From positions 11,408,001 through 11,472,000 of the forward strand of contig NC_052141.2 of assembly GCF_016086655.4 (NCBI RefSeq): a stretch of 64,000 nucleotides of DNA, written 5' to 3'. Positions 51,402 to 63,042 of the stretch are shown here, in pieces (within the stretch, counting starts at the first letter, position 1; every line of letters starts with the position of its first letter). The position numbers and the translations under genes were made by a program. The stretch is from Lepeophtheirus salmonis (Eukaryota; Arthropoda; Copepoda; Siphonostomatoida; Caligidae). The notes beneath the pieces were generated by a model, which saw only the letters and a list, made by a program, of their open reading frames with translations, was not told the DNA's origin and did no database searches.

Positions 51402-51885
51402 ATGTCCTACTGTCGGGAGGAAGGGAAGGATACTCTTGTGTTTCTCACACCAGAGGATGCTCTAAAGAGGGAGAAGGAAGTTCTGTTTGAGAATTCGGAT
51501 GGAACAGAGGATCAGCGACCCGGTCTCATCACTCCTGATGGAGAAATTAATTGGAATTGTCCTTGTTTAGGTGGAATGGCCATTGGTCCATGCGGTGTGG
51601 AGTTCCGCGAGGCCTTTTCTTGCTTTCATTATAGGTGAATGTCTTACAAATCATGAAAGGATTGATAATTAAATATCCAGCTTTAACAAATATATATCTG
51701 ACTCTTTTTGCAGTGAAGCGGAGCCCAAAGGGAGTGACTGCATTGAAAAGTTTAATGGTATGCAGGATTGTATGAAGGAATATCCGGACTTATACGATGA
51801 GAAAAACGGTGGGAGTGGTGGTAGTTCTATGCCTTCTGAAGAAAACGAAGACTCTTCTTCGCCACCTGAGGATGGCGAAAAATGA
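51402..51885 (+). CDS. CHCHD4: MIA40 / CHCHD4 intermembrane-space oxidoreductase, two exons
   Basis: Join of 51402-51634 and 51714-51885, 134 residues. The 79-bp intron (GTGAAT...TTGCAG) splits a serine codon; removing it restores the frame exactly. The N terminus [10 protein letters not shown] matches animal MIA40. The redox-active CPC motif is C53-P-C55, followed by the twin CX9C pairs C64/C74 and C87/C97 that form the CHCH fold; [12 protein letters not shown] and KGSDC are strongly conserved. The tail after residue 105 is Gly/Ser/Glu-rich and disordered, as in other animal members. There is no presequence or membrane anchor, as expected for the short metazoan form. In the mitochondrial intermembrane space this enzyme oxidises imported CX3C/CX9C proteins and hands electrons to ALR/ERV1. 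A GTG upstream at 51375 is in frame but the conserved start is the ATG at 51402. All catalytic and structural cysteines are present, so the gene looks functional. Confidence 0.97.
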
Positions 51886-54264
51886 AGGAGAATTGCTAAT
51901 GGCGCATCCTAAGGATTTCTACTAAAATAATTAAAATTGAAGAATGATATATATAGAAATATATATATATTTTTTTTTTTGAAATTTATAGGAAAAGTAA
52001 CTATTTAGTGTCTATGTAATGACAAAGAGAATCCTTACACGTTGTATCTACTGAAAGTGGGGATCCTCTTTTTCTTATATATCTGTGATATGGATTATTT
52101 TGGGTATTTATTGTTTCTCAAAGTTCGAAATATAAATAAGTTTGACAGTTTTGACATAATTTATGCACTAACAGGGTTGGGGCAATATTTTCTTCTCTCC
52201 TTAATCTAACACTTGAAGGATGTAGAGGTAATTTCCACCCATTTTTTCTTTTTTTTTTAAAGTAAGCCACAAAATTGATGGTAACTGAATTGACATAACT
52301 TTTGAAATCCTTATATAAAAGAAAAAATAGAATGGACACGCTATAATAAAATCTGTCTATGGTCATTCTTCTTAAATTGGATTTTTACTAGATGAAACAT
52401 CGTCATTAAACCTACATATGGATATTAATTTGAGCTCTGTTCCGAATCTATTTCTAGGCTTTATACTCCCTAAATTTATTTCCAGACGTTGGTCAGTGCA
52501 ATTAATTTATATTAAAATGATTTCTCCGTCGTTGAAGGGGATATTCGTCCTTCTGGTATACATATCAATGGATCCATTGGACTTATTTTTTTTAAATTTG
52601 GTTATTTCTCCTACTTCCCTTAATACTGAACTCAGCAAGGCATTATAACTTTTTTACTCTAGATATTAAATGAAACACAAGTGTTTTATACCCTCAGTTT
52701 AATAATATATTATACTTATACACAAGAACATAGTATACATGTTACAACATGCATAAGCAAATTCTTGAATTTACAGTTTATTTATCTTAAAATGAATTAC
52801 TTAATTACAACATAGGTCATTCTAATATCTATCTATACTATCATTTCACTTTGATCTATAAAATAACATGGTTATTATGTATTTATGAATAATAAAACTG
52901 AGGTCATTTGAACTTTTCAATGTGGCACAGAATACTACCATTTTCATCATTCGTATTAAAATAGTCAAAAATTAGAAAACTAATAGGTCCATCATCCATG
53001 GAATGTTCTAATTAATGCATGATTATAATCCAGAAGTGCTATAAATCCTTCCTTTCAAATTAGTCATCTCATTTTTTTGTTATAACTTGTAGACAACATA
53101 TGTACCAATAGGCCTAATTAAAGTACTTATTTAGCAAACGTAAAACCTATTATAGAATAATATACGTTCCCATAATTATAAAGACATAACTATTTCAATC
53201 TCTTCCTCCAATAAGATCCATAAGCTTATTTCAATGTTGTTTCTCCAATCAAAAGCGCAAACCTCCGCCTAGGGTAATTTTTCCTAAATTATTTTTTTTG
53301 CTGTATAAATTATCTTTATTAAATCTACATAAGGATATCAATTTCAGCTCTGTACCTCAATATATTCCAAATTGATGGTCAATTATGTTTTTGAAATCAA
53401 CATTTTGTGTTACCTTGGCCTATCAAAATTTAATGGCCTCTTACTGTGACCATATATAATCTTCACACAGAGTTAGATCAAAGTTGATCCTAAACTTGTG
53501 GCGTAATCGTGGTGACTCATAGCAAATTTGACGTGCAGTAGATTATCCACCATCTGATAAGATTTGTTCTTTATTCATTCTAATTAGATAATAAATAAAA
53601 CAACTAAACTTTAAAAAGTTGGAATTCAATTTATTAATAAAATATGTATATATTTATAATAAAGGAGAAACATAGCCGAAATTAAAGATATTTTTCAGAA
53701 ATAAGTGGAAAATAAAAAAGTTACTAATTCATTTGATTGAGGATAGCTGATCGAGGGATCGTAAAATTTTGACCATGGATATTTTAGTAAGATCAGTTCA
53801 TGTACAGTAAAACGTATTAAAGGGATTTAATAAGAAAAAAAATGTTATATTAAATACTAAGTTCATTTATTGAGTAATTATTTGTAATTAAAGAGTTTTT
53901 GTCGAGTAATTTTTTACTTGTGTGAAGAAAAAAAAAAAAAAATACAATGTTACTGATTCAATCTTGAACATGTGACGTGTTGTACAAAACATTATAATTC
54001 ATTTATTGTTCGATGATTTATTATCGATTGATACGAATCATCCATAGTCTGAGTTACTAATTTATTTGTAATGAATCTTTGAAGCATTATTTTCTGAGGT
54101 TTTGAAGTAAAAGGACTGTAATTTATCACCATTATTTTATTTAAAATTTGATTTAATGCATATACAAGCGATTTCATTTTACCCTTTTTCCTATTCAACC
54201 AAATATAATTTCCTTGAAATTATAATAAATTTGTTATTTAAATTAAATTACCATACCCCCCTAC
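51886..54264. other. Intergenic downstream of MIA40
   Basis: The MIA40 3' UTR comes first. About 52780-52990 is an inverted family C repeat copy ('tttatgaataataaaactga', 'tgtggcacagaatact'). Short ORFs show no recognisable motif. Confidence 0.5.
51930..51935 (+). terminator. Candidate poly(A) signal of MIA40 (ATTAAA)
   Basis: ATTAAA lies 45 bp after the MIA40 stop codon, in A+T-rich sequence where such hexamers arise often by chance. A transcript 3' end would be needed to confirm it. Confidence 0.35.
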
Positions 54265-54499
54265 CCAGTTATAGTAACACTCCTGTCAGAATTATCGACC
54301 CCATCAAAGGATCTTTGACGTGAGCTAGGGGTAGTCACAGGTGTAGCGAGAAAATTGGAAGTTTTACGAGAAAGGCTAAATTTATCATTAGGAGTACTCC
54401 CAGCGAGGGGGATGCAGCCTGGCACATAAACAGTGTGGAGAAACGGGATAAGTGAGGAGCTCATAGCCCATAGGATGATTAGTTGTAGGGGTTGGCATC
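54265..54499 (-). other. Possible internal exon of an unrecognised gene
   Basis: On the minus strand a 235-bp open stretch lies between an acceptor-like CCTCTTAG and a donor-like GG|GTAGGG. It reads as 77 complete codons in one frame, including LWAMSSSLIPFLHTVYV and SLSRKTSNFLATPVTTPSSR, a Ser/Thr/Arg-rich segment of the kind seen in phosphorylated disordered regions. Its G+C is clearly above the flanking DNA. I see no partner exon and recognise no family; it may be a fortuitous ORF or part of a decayed gene. Confidence 0.25.
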
Positions 54500-54769
54500 C
54501 TAAGAGGGTTTATATTATTATTTTATTTGCATAAACCTACTCGGTTGGATATCCTCAACCTAAGATAATTAAAAAAATTGGAATAAGATTCAACTCAAAT
54601 GCGTCATAAAAAATAAGTTTAGAACTACAATTTTATTCATAATAAGTTTATTTTAATTATAAGCGTATTAATTGGCTTTATGAGAAGGAGGTTTTTTATT
54701 TTTTGGGGGCATGGTAGAGCTAAATAACAAATTTAGTTTTTTTAACAATTAAATTAAATATTTAAATTG

Positions 54770-54948
54770 GTAAATGTTGCTTTTGTTACTTTGTTAGAGC
54801 GTACGATTATTGGTATTCTCAAGCTCGTAAGGGCCCTAATAATTATAAAGTGTCATTTCAAGGGTTGTTACAGCCTTTTTTAGACGCAATTAAAAGCGTC
54901 TTTATAAAAGAAGTGGGAAGGTTTAGATTTGTGAAATATGTTCTTTAA
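54770..54948 (+). pseudogene. nd1: NUMT: fragment of mitochondrial nd1 (NADH dehydrogenase subunit 1)
   Basis: The plus strand reads VNVAFVTLLERTIIGI, then after a one-base frameshift SQARKGPNNYKVSFQGLLQP followed by FLDAIKSVFIKE. This is the first matrix-side segment of ND1, the most conserved part of the protein (animal consensus VAFxTLLERK, RKGPNK, GxxQPFxDAIK). Before the frameshift the fragment is open from about 54767; the second frame ends at a TAA at 54946. Further weak ND1-like reading may continue to about 55060. AGA/AGG codons and ATA would be Ser and Met in the invertebrate mitochondrial code. A short, frameshifted piece amid nuclear repeats fits an old mitochondrial insertion rather than a gene. 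ND1 similarity was judged by eye but is distinctive. Confidence 0.75.
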
Positions 54949-55455
54949 TGAATTTCCCAGCTAATTAGGTTAAGAGTGGCTTTATTCATTCGAAATAATA
55001 AATTATATTTCAATTCATAGTTCAACTAAGAATATTCAATGTCATCAGTATTTTTGGTTAACTACTGATTTACATATATAGGCTATATTCATTATTACCG
55101 GAAAATCGAATAGTGTTTCATTGGTCAAGCTTGAAATAGTTACATCTTGTTAATCCAACAAATATTTGGCAATCTATAACAAAATTAATTATATCACCGG
55201 TGGGTAATTCTTTGTTTTGGTATTTTTTTTTTCTCTTTTTGAAGGAAAAAGAGAGAAATAAGAGAAAAGACGTCATCACTTTGTAACATAAGATTTGTAA
55301 CTATGACGTCACTTTGATTCTTTACTTTGTTCTACATGCCGGCAGGGCTTACTATTTTACAATTCTAGCTATTGATCTAGAGATCACTACATCTAATTGG
55401 TTAAAAGATTTCTCCTGTCCTTTCACTACTTTTGAATTAACACTAATCAGTCATA
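54949..55455. other. NUMT flank and upstream region of the small ORF
   Basis: The first 110 bp may still be degraded mitochondrial sequence. The CRE-like motifs at 55268-55311 lie in the probable promoter of the lysine-rich ORF. Confidence 0.4.
55304..55311. promoter_or_regulatory. CRE-like palindrome TGACGTCA
   Basis: Perfect TGACGTCA, with a second GACGTCA about 35 bp upstream (55268-55274). This is the CREB/ATF consensus. It lies about 150 bp before the ATG of the small lysine-rich ORF, a sensible promoter distance. Similar motifs occur by chance elsewhere in the window (for example near 1345 and 18535), so function is inferred. Confidence 0.35.
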
Positions 55456-55680
55456 ATGGCGAGGTCAGCGAGTCAAGGAAGGAAGCCCAAGCAAAATAAA
55501 AACAAGTTTAAGAAAAAGAAGAAAGGAAAGGGAGGACTGCCCAAGGATGTTCCTCATACTGATCCCAAGGTGGATGTAAGTGAGGAGCCAAGTAAGACAA
55601 GTGAAGCAATGAATGAGAAAAGTGAGTCAAAGGAGGACCCTCCTAAGCCTGTGGAAATCAAAGAAGGTCCTGATGAGTAG
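55456..55680 (+). CDS. Small lysine-rich, acidic-tailed protein of unknown function
   Basis: A 74-codon ORF opening MARSASQGRKPKQNKNKFKK. I do not recognise it. The first half (to about residue 27) is strongly basic with an unbroken KKKKK run, resembling a nucleolar or RNA-binding tail or an NLS. The second half is Glu/Ser/Lys/Pro-rich and acidic, ending EGPDE, so the whole protein is predicted disordered with no signal peptide or membrane segment. The ATG context (agtcataATGG) is good. A perfect CRE-like TGACGTCA lies about 150 bp upstream and AATAAA about 290 bp downstream. Base composition inside the ORF is less A+T-rich than its surroundings, which supports coding. It could be a complete small protein or one exon of a larger gene. 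I could not tie it to any family. Confidence 0.5.
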   Translation: MARSASQGRKPKQNKNKFKKKKKGKGGLPKDVPHTDPKVDVSEEPSKTSEAMNEKSESKEDPPKPVEIKEGPDE

Positions 55681-58600
55681 GAGAAAGTGGGATCTTATCA
55701 TAACCAATTCTTTCTAATGATTGGGTTTTGTTCCTTTTTCGTAGGTATTCGTATTTCCTACAATATGTTTTGCACATCATGAGTGCCGATATTAAGTTAT
55801 TATAAAAAAGAAAATGGCCGACATTTTCTTTTTCCCTCTTTTTTTCAAACGAATTTAACAAATTATATTTTTTATTTTAAGAATATTTTTTTCTTGTTGC
55901 AGGATTAAAATGGATTTTTTAATGAGTGATCTTTACACTTCTATGACTTATTATATCCTATTTATTTAAATAAATTTATATCTAATAGTAATTATTGTTA
56001 AATGTGTTTTTATTTTCTTTCTACAGCGGTTGACTTTTTAATTTCATTCCCAAACATCAAAAACTACAAGTTGAAAAAAAAAAAAAAAAAAAAAAAAAAT
56101 ACGAGTAATCATTTTAAAGGAAAAATCTACAGTGATTGAGTTAATGAAATCATTGAAATTTGAATGGATTCTCAATATATATATTATTAAGAGAGTAATT
56201 TTATTATTAAAGAAAATTTATGGCTGACTAGTACGAGATTGTAACTAAAATTGGTCTGTTGATTAAGAGTATGAACTCATTTTTAGTTATCACATCAGGA
56301 TTTGAAGATCATGTATTTTTCCATTTTTGATGAAAATGACTACCACCCATTTATCGAAGTTTTCTAGATAAAACACGACTTTTAAAGTACTACATTTATT
56401 GTATTCTTAATCAAGGAATTACAATCAAACATAGATACCTAATTATATAAAAAAACAATTACGACACAGATCAATGGCAATTAGCATTTATGTAATTTTT
56501 TTATGCTGATCTCTGATGAACAGTTTCTGGCTTGTTTCTCATCAATTTTTAACATTTATCGGCTATCATACGTGAATCCAACCGCTCTTCTTTTGATTAA
56601 ATGTCCTGAGTACAATGTTCCCCCTTTTCCTTGCTCATATCCACAAGATTATCATTAGAAATTATCCAAATGTCTGTGTAAATAATGCACCTTGAGACTC
56701 ATTAGGCACCCAAGATCTTGCAGGCTCATTAGCTCTTTCACAATCCTGTTATCTGCCTTCTTATTCTCTAGAAAATTATTCACCACATTACAAAATGCAT
56801 ATTGAGCACTTTATTCCACCTCATTCATTGATGTGATAATATTTTGAATCTCAAATTATTTCATAGTGTTCTTATAAAATGTCTATCACATATTCTAGTC
56901 TTTTTCTTCTCTTTACAAGGACTAAGAAAAGTTGAATATTATATATTGCTGAGGCGTTCTTCACTGTGATGAAGAGGATTTGACGAACTAAGACAATGTT
57001 CTTCCTATCGTCTAGAGCACCGTTTCCCAACCTGGGATACATTTGCATATCCCAAGGGATATATTTAAGGCTTAAAAAAAAGATTTGTTTATAATCTTCA
57101 TTTTTCTAAAGTAGCATAAATATTAATAAGATTTTGTGAGATATTAATTTAAAAAGTCACATATTGTATATTGCTAAACACCTTATGATCTGTCATTATA
57201 AAATATATGCTAATATAATTTAGCCGTAGGAGTAGATTACTAGTAAATTTATAAATTAAAGTATTTTTTGGGATATTAAGTTAAAAAAGTATTGGTAAAA
57301 TAAAATTAAAAAAACTGACAAACAATTAATTAATACAAAAAATGTTAATTAGAATTTTTAGAAGAAGTCATTCATAGAAAATCAAACAAAATCATGATGA
57401 CAAATGATATGACATAGAAGTTATTAAGATTAAATATTACAAATGGACTCAACAAATTATTAGCGACAAATGTAAATCATATACATACAAAATTAATGAG
57501 ACATTTTTACACTGAGATGAATATACTAATTATTAATAGAAATAAAATCTGTCTTCATCCTATCCTACTTCAAATACACTAAAATACTTATAAATATCTT
57601 AAGTAAACTAGTACATCTAAATGTTGGAATCCACAGCATACTCAAGGTTTTACCTGAACAAACGGATGTTACACAAACACCTTGCACACTATTTGAACCT
57701 AAGACCTCCATTTAAGACCATTCAGGCAGTTGTTTCTTCGTAAATCCAGTAAAACTTAGCTTACAACTGCGAAAATCGGGGCCTATATTTTTGATGATAC
57801 AAAAATACAGAAACTCTTCAGATATGTTCTCCAAGAGATAGAACCGCAGCCAGATAGAGAAAATAGAAGAAAAATACTTCTAATATGATCAAGAGAGCAG
57901 ATTCGGCTCCTTCCTTGCGAAGGAGATTCCAAGATTGCAACAATAAAGAGATCCATTCACGATGAGTAGATAATTTCAATATTACAAACATAATTAGTAT
58001 TTATTTTATTTGAGTTTGTACGAAGCACGATATTATATAGGGATATTAATTATTATTATTTAATTGAAAGGTATGACGTCTTTGTCGTTACATTGAAATA
58101 GTGAACATTATTAAGAAAATTTATTAAAGTTTATTTATAAAAGTAAGTTAAATAAGTATGGGTAAATATTAAAAAATACAATTAAAAAAACTATTATATT
58201 CATTATAAATTATCATAGAATTTATAAGCAGAGAATCAGACAAATTTAAAAGGACAAATGATACGATATAGAAGTTATATTAATAAAAAAATAAAACAAA
58301 TAGGTTTAACATTATTAGTGGCAGTATATACTGATCATTAATAGCAGTAAAGTCCGTCTTCATCCTATCATACATATTCAAAATGAAATGAGATATTTTT
58401 ATACATAAATAAATATACTTATTACTTATTAGAATATGTATGGGAAATGCAGACAAAACTATCGATGAAAGAGAGGAACATTATCTTAAAGAGTTAGTAT
58501 TTATTGTTTACTCGTTTTCCAATTACAAAAGAGGCACACAGGTAATACAGAAATCAAGGATCAATGGTAGATAATTATCAATATAGATTTTATACATCAC

Positions 58601-60429
58601 AAACTCCACCTTATGGGGATTGAGACAAGTTATATCTGCATTACATACATCAAGGAAAATGAAGGACTCTTATCAATGAAATATTTTTCTTAGAGTAAGA
58701 GACGAAGCAGAGTTGACTTAAGAAAAAAATGACTTCAGAATTTCCATGAAGGAGCAGTGGATAGAGGATTAGAACTCTTTCTGTTCTCCTCACTTTGGTT
58801 TTCAGTGGATTATTCTGTCTTTTTATGTAACTCGATGGCTCTTATAGCAGTATACGATTATTCTGTATAAGATTTGGAAGAATTCATGTATTTTTGAGCA
58901 TAGAGGCAATGATTCACGAGGTCAAAAACCACTATCACAGACCTTGAAAGGTAAGGGGCATCTGCACAATGAGCGATACTTCCATGAAAGAAGATGAGAT
59001 CCATCGAGTGAGGCACATATAGACGAAATCCCTTGAACAGAACATGAAGAGAGGACCAGATTCCATGTGGCTAGGATATCCAAATTGAGAAAATATATTA
59101 GTAACGGATAGATGGAGATCTTATTAAATGCAATCCAGGTGGAAGGGGAAACTCTTAAGGCCTTTGAGTAATAAAATGTATTATATTCAATATTTATTTT
59201 ACTAAGGTAGCGGCAAACAATAGTCTTTATTGGAGGGAGATGTTGTACAAGAATTATTAATAAATGATGAATAAAAAATAAGAAAGAAAACAAAGAAGTA
59301 ATTTATTTGTCCAAACGTGCCCATCTTAAAAAATGATACATTTGTGCTGGGGTTCGCATTCGATTCTCATGCAGTCTTGAAAACAACAGTTGCACACTCT
59401 TTTGATAGATAAAGATCTCTAACCCAATAATTCAAAACAGACTGAGTAAACAGAATAGGTTTTTCAAAATGGTTGAAAAATATCTGTAGTGTCTTCTTCA
59501 TCACTGGGAGCAGATGTCTAAGTCTAAGAGATCATTTTATGGAAGCATAGTAAATATTCATACATATATTTCTTCGATATGGGCACCGGGGTGAGTAGTT
59601 GAAGGGATACTTGGTCATAGAGAGCTCTAACTAACGTCATAAATTGCATCATAATTGGAGGAAACACCAGCCATCTTGGGGGCTGAAAATTGATATTTTT
59701 ACTACAATAAAATTGACCAATTTCCTATAAATATAGATGAAGCTTTGTCAAATGGCTTTGAAAAAAAAAAAAAAATAATAATATTTTACATTGAATACTA
59801 TTTGATGCCAATGATTAACTCTGATATTTGAATTAAATCAAAGAAATATGAAGTCCATATGAAATGTCTACGCGAAACGAAACGCGAGCTGGGAAAAGGA
59901 AGAAGAGAAGTTTGATAATCAAAGGTAAATCCATTGTAGAATAGGCATATTTAAAAAAAAGGAAACCAAAAATCAATATAGTTACCCTCACAATTTGAAG
60001 AATGTTTTAGCTGAGAGAAAGAATAATGCTCATGACGTTTCATTAGATCAGCTACAATCAGCTGTGACAAGAGAGGAAGGAAAAAGGATATAAACAATGA
60101 TATTTGCTAGTACTACTCCTATGTCGATCCCCAATTCTACTCCCAGTCCAACAACTGCACAACTAATCCTCAGAGTTACGCTCCGTCTTTTATGAGCACT
60201 CACGGATGTTTTAAACAGGTTTTGAACATAATTGAATCTATTTAGAAAAGGATGTTACCTACTCAGGAATTAAATAATAATGACAACTGCTAAGGAAAAT
60301 AAAATTTGTTCTTTAAACTGCGATAAAATTCAGGATCTGGACAATGTTTAACTATATCTTTAAAATTTAAAGTGAGAGGTTGAGCCCTTCTTTCAAGTTA
60401 GTTGTGCAACTTTTAATTTAAAAAAAATA
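55681..60429. other. Long gene-free stretch
   Basis: A 26-base poly(A) run is at 56074-56099. 'accgtttcccaacctggg' at about 57019 resembles a hAT-like element end. Two direct copies of a roughly 350-bp repeat lie at about 57230-57580 and 58070-58440, 853 bp apart at 'acaaatgatatgacatagaa'. About 59630-59850 matches 47.4-47.6 kb. A reverse repeat E copy spans about 59960-60310. No gene could be supported. Confidence 0.5.
55969..55974 (+). terminator. Candidate poly(A) signal after the small ORF (AATAAA)
   Basis: AATAAA about 290 bp downstream of the stop of the lysine-rich ORF. It is suggestive only, given the A+T content. Confidence 0.3.
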
Positions 60430-60950
60430 TTGACGATGTAGGAGTCCCAGAGGAACACCATCATTGAATTTGCTTGCACGGGGCACTCCCAACCCTACAT
60501 CCATAAGATGCTCTATATCCAAAGAGTAGAGTCTATGAGGTCTACACTCGCTGGAAGGAGGGAGGGGAATATAAGAGAAAAGCCTACAAGTCCCGGAGTG
60601 ATAAAAACGCACTACCATATTCCTCCTTGGCCTGAAACTTTCTTTCAAATCATGTCCTACGACTCCGATTAACGCTCTAGCAAAAACGTTTCAAGTAAGC
60701 CGTACAACAATCTCCAGGCTCATGAACATTGACCCAAGGAAGCATTCATGCACCTCTATAAAAGGCATATCCTTACAGACAAAATGAAGGCCACCTGAGC
60801 TGTCCACGAAAGAAAATTGCTAAACAATTTGAAGTCCTTTGGTAATCGAATCATCTTGTATTCAAAAAAGAATCCATGGACTGTCAACAGATCCCACGAT
60901 ATCCAGAAAATAATTTGTTTACCTTAGAGAGAGCAAATGTCTTCAAAGTC
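60430..60950 (+). pseudogene. Tc1/mariner transposase N-terminal relic
   Basis: The plus strand gives NTIIEFARAGHSQPYIHKML, then after a frameshift VYTRWKEEGEYKRKAYKSRS, TPINALAKTFQVSRTTISRL, HILTDKMKAT and KLLNNLKSFGNRIILYSKKN. This is the paired helix-turn-helix region up to the first catalytic strand. SDEK has become YSKK, so the catalytic Asp is lost; the rest of the gene is absent. Confidence 0.85.
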
Positions 60951-60989
60951 TTTATGCAACAAGGAACCCTTCTAATATCCTGAATACAG

Positions 60990-61300
60990 CCCGGCGGTGG
61001 TAAAGTTAAAACTGCCTCAGGGCTCAGCAGTTCACCTACACAACTTGTGGGCCAGAGTGTATTTTAGCCTATGAGAAGGGTTCCTTTGTACTTAGAAACG
61101 CAGCAACAGTGGAGTTTAAACTTCCTACAGGCCAAGTACTTCGGCTTTACAACCTGAGAGTGGAGTGTATTTTTGGATATTATAATGGTTCCTTGATGCT
61201 CAGGGAAGTGGCGTGGGATAAATTTTACTTGCCTTTGGGGCTTAGCAGTTCATCTACATAACCGGTGAGCCAGGGTGTATTATAACATATTGGAAGGGTT
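60990..61300. repeat. Tandem repeat, about 108 bp x 3
   Basis: Three diverged units, marked by 'tgtatttta/tgtattttt/tgtattata' at 61059, 61166 and 61276 (spacing 107 and 110). Each contains 'cagttc-cctacac-acc-gtgagcca' and 'gaagggttcctt'-like blocks. It abuts the transposase relic on its left. Confidence 0.7.
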
Positions 61301-61479
61301 ATATCCTGGCATGATTCTTCATCATTCAATAGTTTTATCGTCCGAATATAATATACAGTATGTATTCATTAGGCAATATTGAATGTTTCTGATGCAATAA
61401 TTTCCGATGATTGCATCATATATCAGTTTTAAATGGCACAGAAAACACCACAGGATGTTAGTTGAAATTCAATATCCGA

Positions 61480-62470
61480 AATGGAGAGAGAGCACTCTTT
61501 GGAAATCAGGGCCAAAGATGTTAGCAAGATAAAGGGTGGATCAAGCCAGAGAGACGCTGCTCAAAGGTTACAGATTCCTCTCAGGAAAAGAATAGGATGG
61601 ACAAACCCTTACAAATCAGAAGGGTCGAGGAAGGAAGAAAATAATTAGCAAAGTTCCAAAACTGGTGATTTCAAAATCTTTAACCAAAATAAGGCAATCC
61701 ACAAGGAAACTTGCAGCAAGATCGACTCCGAAGGGCAAACCCAATATCCAAGCCATCAGTCCACAATTACCTCAGGCACTCTTTGAATGCATTGCTATAC
61801 AAACCTCGTCTGCACCCCAAACTTTCTAAAAAACCGAAGGAAGGCCCGGCTTCAATTCTGTCGTGAACGGAAACACTGTATTGCAGATGGCAGGAAATGT
61901 ATCCTCTTCAGTGATGAAAGTCCATTTGAGCTATTTCATACCCCAAATCCCTAAACATATCGGGTTTGGGCAAAAGATAATAGAATTGTATAATAGATAA
62001 TAGAAATTTCCTCTGAAAATTCAGGTTGGCCCGTTATCAGCCACCAGACAGCGTCAGATCTTCACCTGATTCCACGAAACTAAAATGTAACGACTGAGTT
62101 TTACGTAACGGAGATCCTCAACATGTCTCAAATGTCAGTTCTGTCTTGTACTGAAGAAACTGGACCTCCTTTGTAGAGAAAAATGTTGTATGACACATCA
62201 CAAAACAAAAGACACAGAGAGGACAAGAGGCACAAAAGTGGTGTTGAGACAACTTGGATTTTTTCTGAACCAAAGGCACATGGCCTGCCAACAGTCCTGA
62301 TTTGTCTCCCATTGAAAATTTGTGAGCCTTGGTCCAGAGGGAACTCAATGAAAATGTGCCAGTAACTTCAGAGGTTGAATTAAAAAAAAATCTGACAAAA
62401 GCTTGGAAAAAAATTTATTCAAATACTTTGAATAATCTGTATGAAGGGATGAAAACACGCAGAAAAAGGT
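61480..62470 (+). pseudogene. Tc1 transposase relic
   Basis: The plus strand starts MEREHSLEIRAKDVSKIKGG, then QRDAAQRLQIPLRKR, KARLQFCRERKHCIADGRKC, ILFSDESPFELF (first catalytic Asp region), YRVWAKD, a degraded second block, PTVLICLPLKIC and a C-terminal KAWKKIYSNTLNNLYEGMKT. Order and spacing are those of a full-length Tc1 transposase, but many frameshifts and stops break it. Confidence 0.85.
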
Positions 62471-63042
62471 AAGTCAGGTAAGTTTTGATCCTCATTGTCC
62501 GGCAACAGTATTCCAGAATATTTATATTACAGGGGACTGTATTACTAATACGGAAACAGCTTGTGTATTCCCATTTATATATCGAGGCAAGCAATACGAT
62601 ATTTGTACAATGCATAGAAACGACGGGCATCCTTGGTGTGCAACTTATATGAATTGTAGAATTTGGACTGCTGATTCCGAATATATGCTTAGATTTGCCA
62701 CATCACATCAAGTTTTTGTGATATCTGATATTTAATATTTGTGGGTGTTTTCATAAAAAAGCCTATAATGATACCACGTGTTCCTGATATGTATGTATCT
62801 TTCTCTCTCTTTGACTCGAGTACTTAATGTATTTTAATATATGTATCTCTCGATGTGTGCCAGCTCTTCCTTTACCAATCAATATATCGTTTATTTAATC
62901 TTATCTATACCAGTAAAACTCTCATTGGATATTATTTCCAGTGTTGCTCTCATTTGGATTTAGTAAACGTTCGAGATTATATATTAAATATTTTTTAAAT
63001 CACCATCATAGCTGTTTACGAAATCCGAACACATGTGTATAA
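62471..63042. other. Intergenic
   Basis: No gene, RNA or transposon signature recognised. Confidence 0.5.

Noticed and set aside
58922..59293. 123-codon minus-strand ORF
   Set aside because: Hydrophobic and Ile/Leu/Ser-rich as expected from A+T-rich sequence; no motif, start context or exon structure.
59340..59380. tRNA T-loop-like 'ggttcgcattcgattctc'
   Set aside because: No matching acceptor stem, D arm or anticodon arm could be folded around it.
60990..61300. Possible CRISPR-like array
   Set aside because: Units are about 108 bp and diverged along their whole length, with no constant repeat and variable spacer; the genome is eukaryotic.
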